Below, one piece after another: positions 32,876-34,289 of a stretch of DNA of 34,289 nt (the first letter of the stretch is position 1; every line of letters starts with the position of its first letter). The notes under the pieces were generated by a model, which did no database searches, was not told the DNA's origin, and saw only the letters and a program-made list of their open reading frames with translations. The position numbers and the translations under genes were made by a program. The stretch comes from Camillea tinctor (taxonomy: Eukaryota; Ascomycota; Sordariomycetes; Xylariales; Xylariaceae): assembly GCA_022578605.1 (NCBI GenBank), contig MU394180.1, positions 1 to 34,289 on the forward strand, read 5' to 3'.

Positions 32876-33501
32876 CTACTCCTCGACCTCAGCCTCCTCG
32901 ACTTTGATACCGGCCCCGGAGCCGTGACGATCGCCATTTGCCTTGCGCTGTTCAAAAACAACTACATTGCCGCTCTTTCTCTCGCGCTCATCCTCTCTGC
33001 CAGAGAAGCTTGGCATGCGCTTCATCAGCGCACCTGCGTCGCCACGCACGCCCGCAGGCAGGGAGCGGTACGTGGCGCGGGCGGCGTAGAAGACAGCGAG
33101 GCCCCAGGCCCAGGCCAGCAGGGCGAGCCCGGAAGTGACGAGCAAGGCAGGGAAAAGGAACAGGGCTGCGACGCCGGCCCAGAACAGGGTGAAGCAGAAG
33201 AGCAAGGCGGCGGCGGCGGAGAGGACGAAGCCCGAGAAGAAGAGCAGCGGCAGTAGGGAGAAGAGCGCTTGGGTTAGGAGGAAGGACTGGCGGGGTTGTC
33301 AGTTGGGGAATAAAGGGGAAACAGAGAAGCGGGCTAACGTACGGAGAGGATGGGCCGCGCCGAAGCAAAGGCGTAAACCGAGTCGTAGGCTCTCTGGCGG
33401 GCGGGCGGGCTCATGACCCGGTCTACCTGGCGTTGTCCGTAGGCGACCATATCCTGGGCTCTAGCCCTGGCCTTAGCGGACATATCGCTCGGCGGTACCA
33501 T
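32876..33501 (-). CDS. Promethin/LDO-type lipid-droplet membrane protein
   Basis: Two exons, 33343-33501 and 32876-33286, with a 56-nt intron (GTACGT donor, phase 0), giving 189 residues. Residues 1-53 are a soluble amphipathic region (DMSAKARARAQDMVAYGQRQ, then RQRAYDSVYAFASARPILS). A continuous hydrophobic block of about 70 residues at 54-125 (SFLLTQALFSLLPLLFFSG onward) would form two hairpins or three to four short membrane segments. The tail is hydrophilic, ending in an acidic stretch. This layout matches the promethin family (human TMEM159/LDAF1, yeast Ldo16/Osw5), which partners seipin at ER-lipid droplet contact sites. Assignment rests on architecture and recall of SFLL.QALFSL and LFWAGVAALFLFPALLVT-like signatures. 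The start is the first in-frame ATG after the promoter; Met7 is an alternative. Alternative frames through this GC-rich exon are shadows. Confidence 0.85.
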
Positions 33502-34200
33502 TTTTTGCCCCTTTCCTTTTTTCTTCTTGTTTTTATTTTATTTATGTTCCTTTCCCCTCCGGTATCCCGCTTTCTGACTTCCGAAGATCGTGATTGCTAA
33601 CAAGCCCGGTTTCACCTTTCTCGGGCACGGAGGGTGAGTAAACGAAAAGAAGATAAGTTCTTCGGAGGCTTTTTTGGTCACGGGTTAGGCTTAGTGCGAT
33701 TCGATGACGAAGAAGACTTCGGGAATGTGTTTTTCTAGTTAGAATGGACTAAACGAAATAAAGCAGGGTTATGGGTGAAGCTCTCGCGTTGGGCTGGATG
33801 GCTGGTAGCGAAGGGAGCAATAGGTGTGGTGGGTGATAGGTGTAAAGGTGCGTGGTGATGTAGGTGGACAGGTGGTAGGGGTCATCCGAGTTATATAAAG
33901 ATCGATCGATCGATGGGAGCATCGATGGGAGGATCGAGATGGGAAGCTACCTATGTAAGGTAGGTAGAAAAGGTCGTAGTGCCTGCTTATGTAGAAGAGA
34001 AGAAGCACCTACATGGAAAGCACGATTTAACGTTGGACGCGTGGGAGAAGGTCACAGCGCCATTCTCATTCGTGATTTAATTAAATGGGATATTTTGGGG
34101 GGGAAGGATGCATGGCATGGAGATAGCGGGGGGAGCCAAAAGGTTTTGGCTTTTAGGCTCCCCTGCATGGACAGGGTCCTGGGGGAGGGAAGGTGAGGGA
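33502..34200. other. Upstream region of the promethin-like gene, no gene seen
   Basis: T-rich sequence just before the ATG, then an ATCG tetranucleotide run at 33901-33914 with further ATCGATGGGA copies to about 33930. Several small open frames lack coding features. Confidence 0.45.
33901..33914 (+). repeat. ATCG tetranucleotide repeat
   Basis: Three and a half ATCG units, followed by two spaced ATCGATGGGA-like copies. Confidence 0.8.
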
Positions 34201-34208
34201 TACGATGA

Positions 34209-34289
34209 CCAGGGGGTCAAATTTTCTGGCCAGGGGGTCAAAAAGCTTAGACCATCACTTTTTGGCCAGGGGGTCTGATTTTTTGACCC
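34209..34289. repeat. Cluster of CCAGGGGGTC direct repeats at the window edge
   Basis: Exact CCAGGGGGTC at 34209-34218, 34230-34239 and 34266-34275. The first two are followed by A/T runs. The window ends TTTTTTGACCC, the inverse of GGGTCAAAAA found at 34235-34244. Direct plus inverted short repeats next to T-runs resemble terminal or subterminal repeats of a DNA transposon or MITE whose body lies beyond base 34289. Confidence 0.55.

Overview
The window reads as nuclear DNA of a filamentous ascomycete (Pezizomycotina, probably Sordariomycetes). The genes are split by short GT-AG introns of about 44-153 nt. They encode fungus-type proteins (a Zn2Cys6 regulator, Sec72, a promethin/LDO-type lipid-droplet protein), and the spacers carry many short TACCTAGGTA-type palindromes. 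This assignment is inferred from gene content and sequence style; no species was identified.

Layout: 1-4185 holds no gene I can support. At 4186-5678 (minus) is a five-exon TauD/TfdA-like Fe(II)/2-oxoglutarate dioxygenase. About 2.4 kb away and divergent from it, 8073-11138 (plus) is a multi-exon Zn2Cys6 transcription factor. A possible small Cys-containing protein lies at 11811-12209 (minus). SEC72, the TPR subunit of the post-translational ER translocon, is at 13479-14120 (plus). A small two-exon protein of unknown role is at 15090-15551 (minus). About 5 kb of non-coding, repeat-speckled DNA follows.

The most unusual part is 20.7-24.9 kb. Three small minus-strand genes encode divergent paralogs of one Cys/His-rich, probably zinc-binding protein type: Met-Cys start, a C-x-H, a Tyr-Cys, a G-x-W-x-C-C-x-C core and a C-terminal C-x-H-x2-C-x2-C. 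One needs a 60-nt intron to recover its last Cys motif. I do not recognise a function for them. A weaker candidate small split gene lies between two of the paralogs.

After another spacer of nearly 5 kb, 29771-31583 (plus) encodes a complete ARMT1-like/DUF89 metal-dependent phosphatase, and 32876-33501 (minus) a promethin/LDO-type lipid-droplet membrane protein. The window ends in three direct copies of CCAGGGGGTC beside T-rich sequence and an inverted GACCC, which looks like the edge of a repeat or transposon continuing past the window.

There is no operon-like organisation. The housekeeping genes (SEC72, ARMT1-like, LDO-like) appear unrelated to each other. The only candidate functional groupings are the divergent dioxygenase/regulator pair and the tandem Cys-rich family. 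Gene density is low, with roughly a quarter of the window coding. No tRNA, rRNA, CRISPR array or full transposon was seen.
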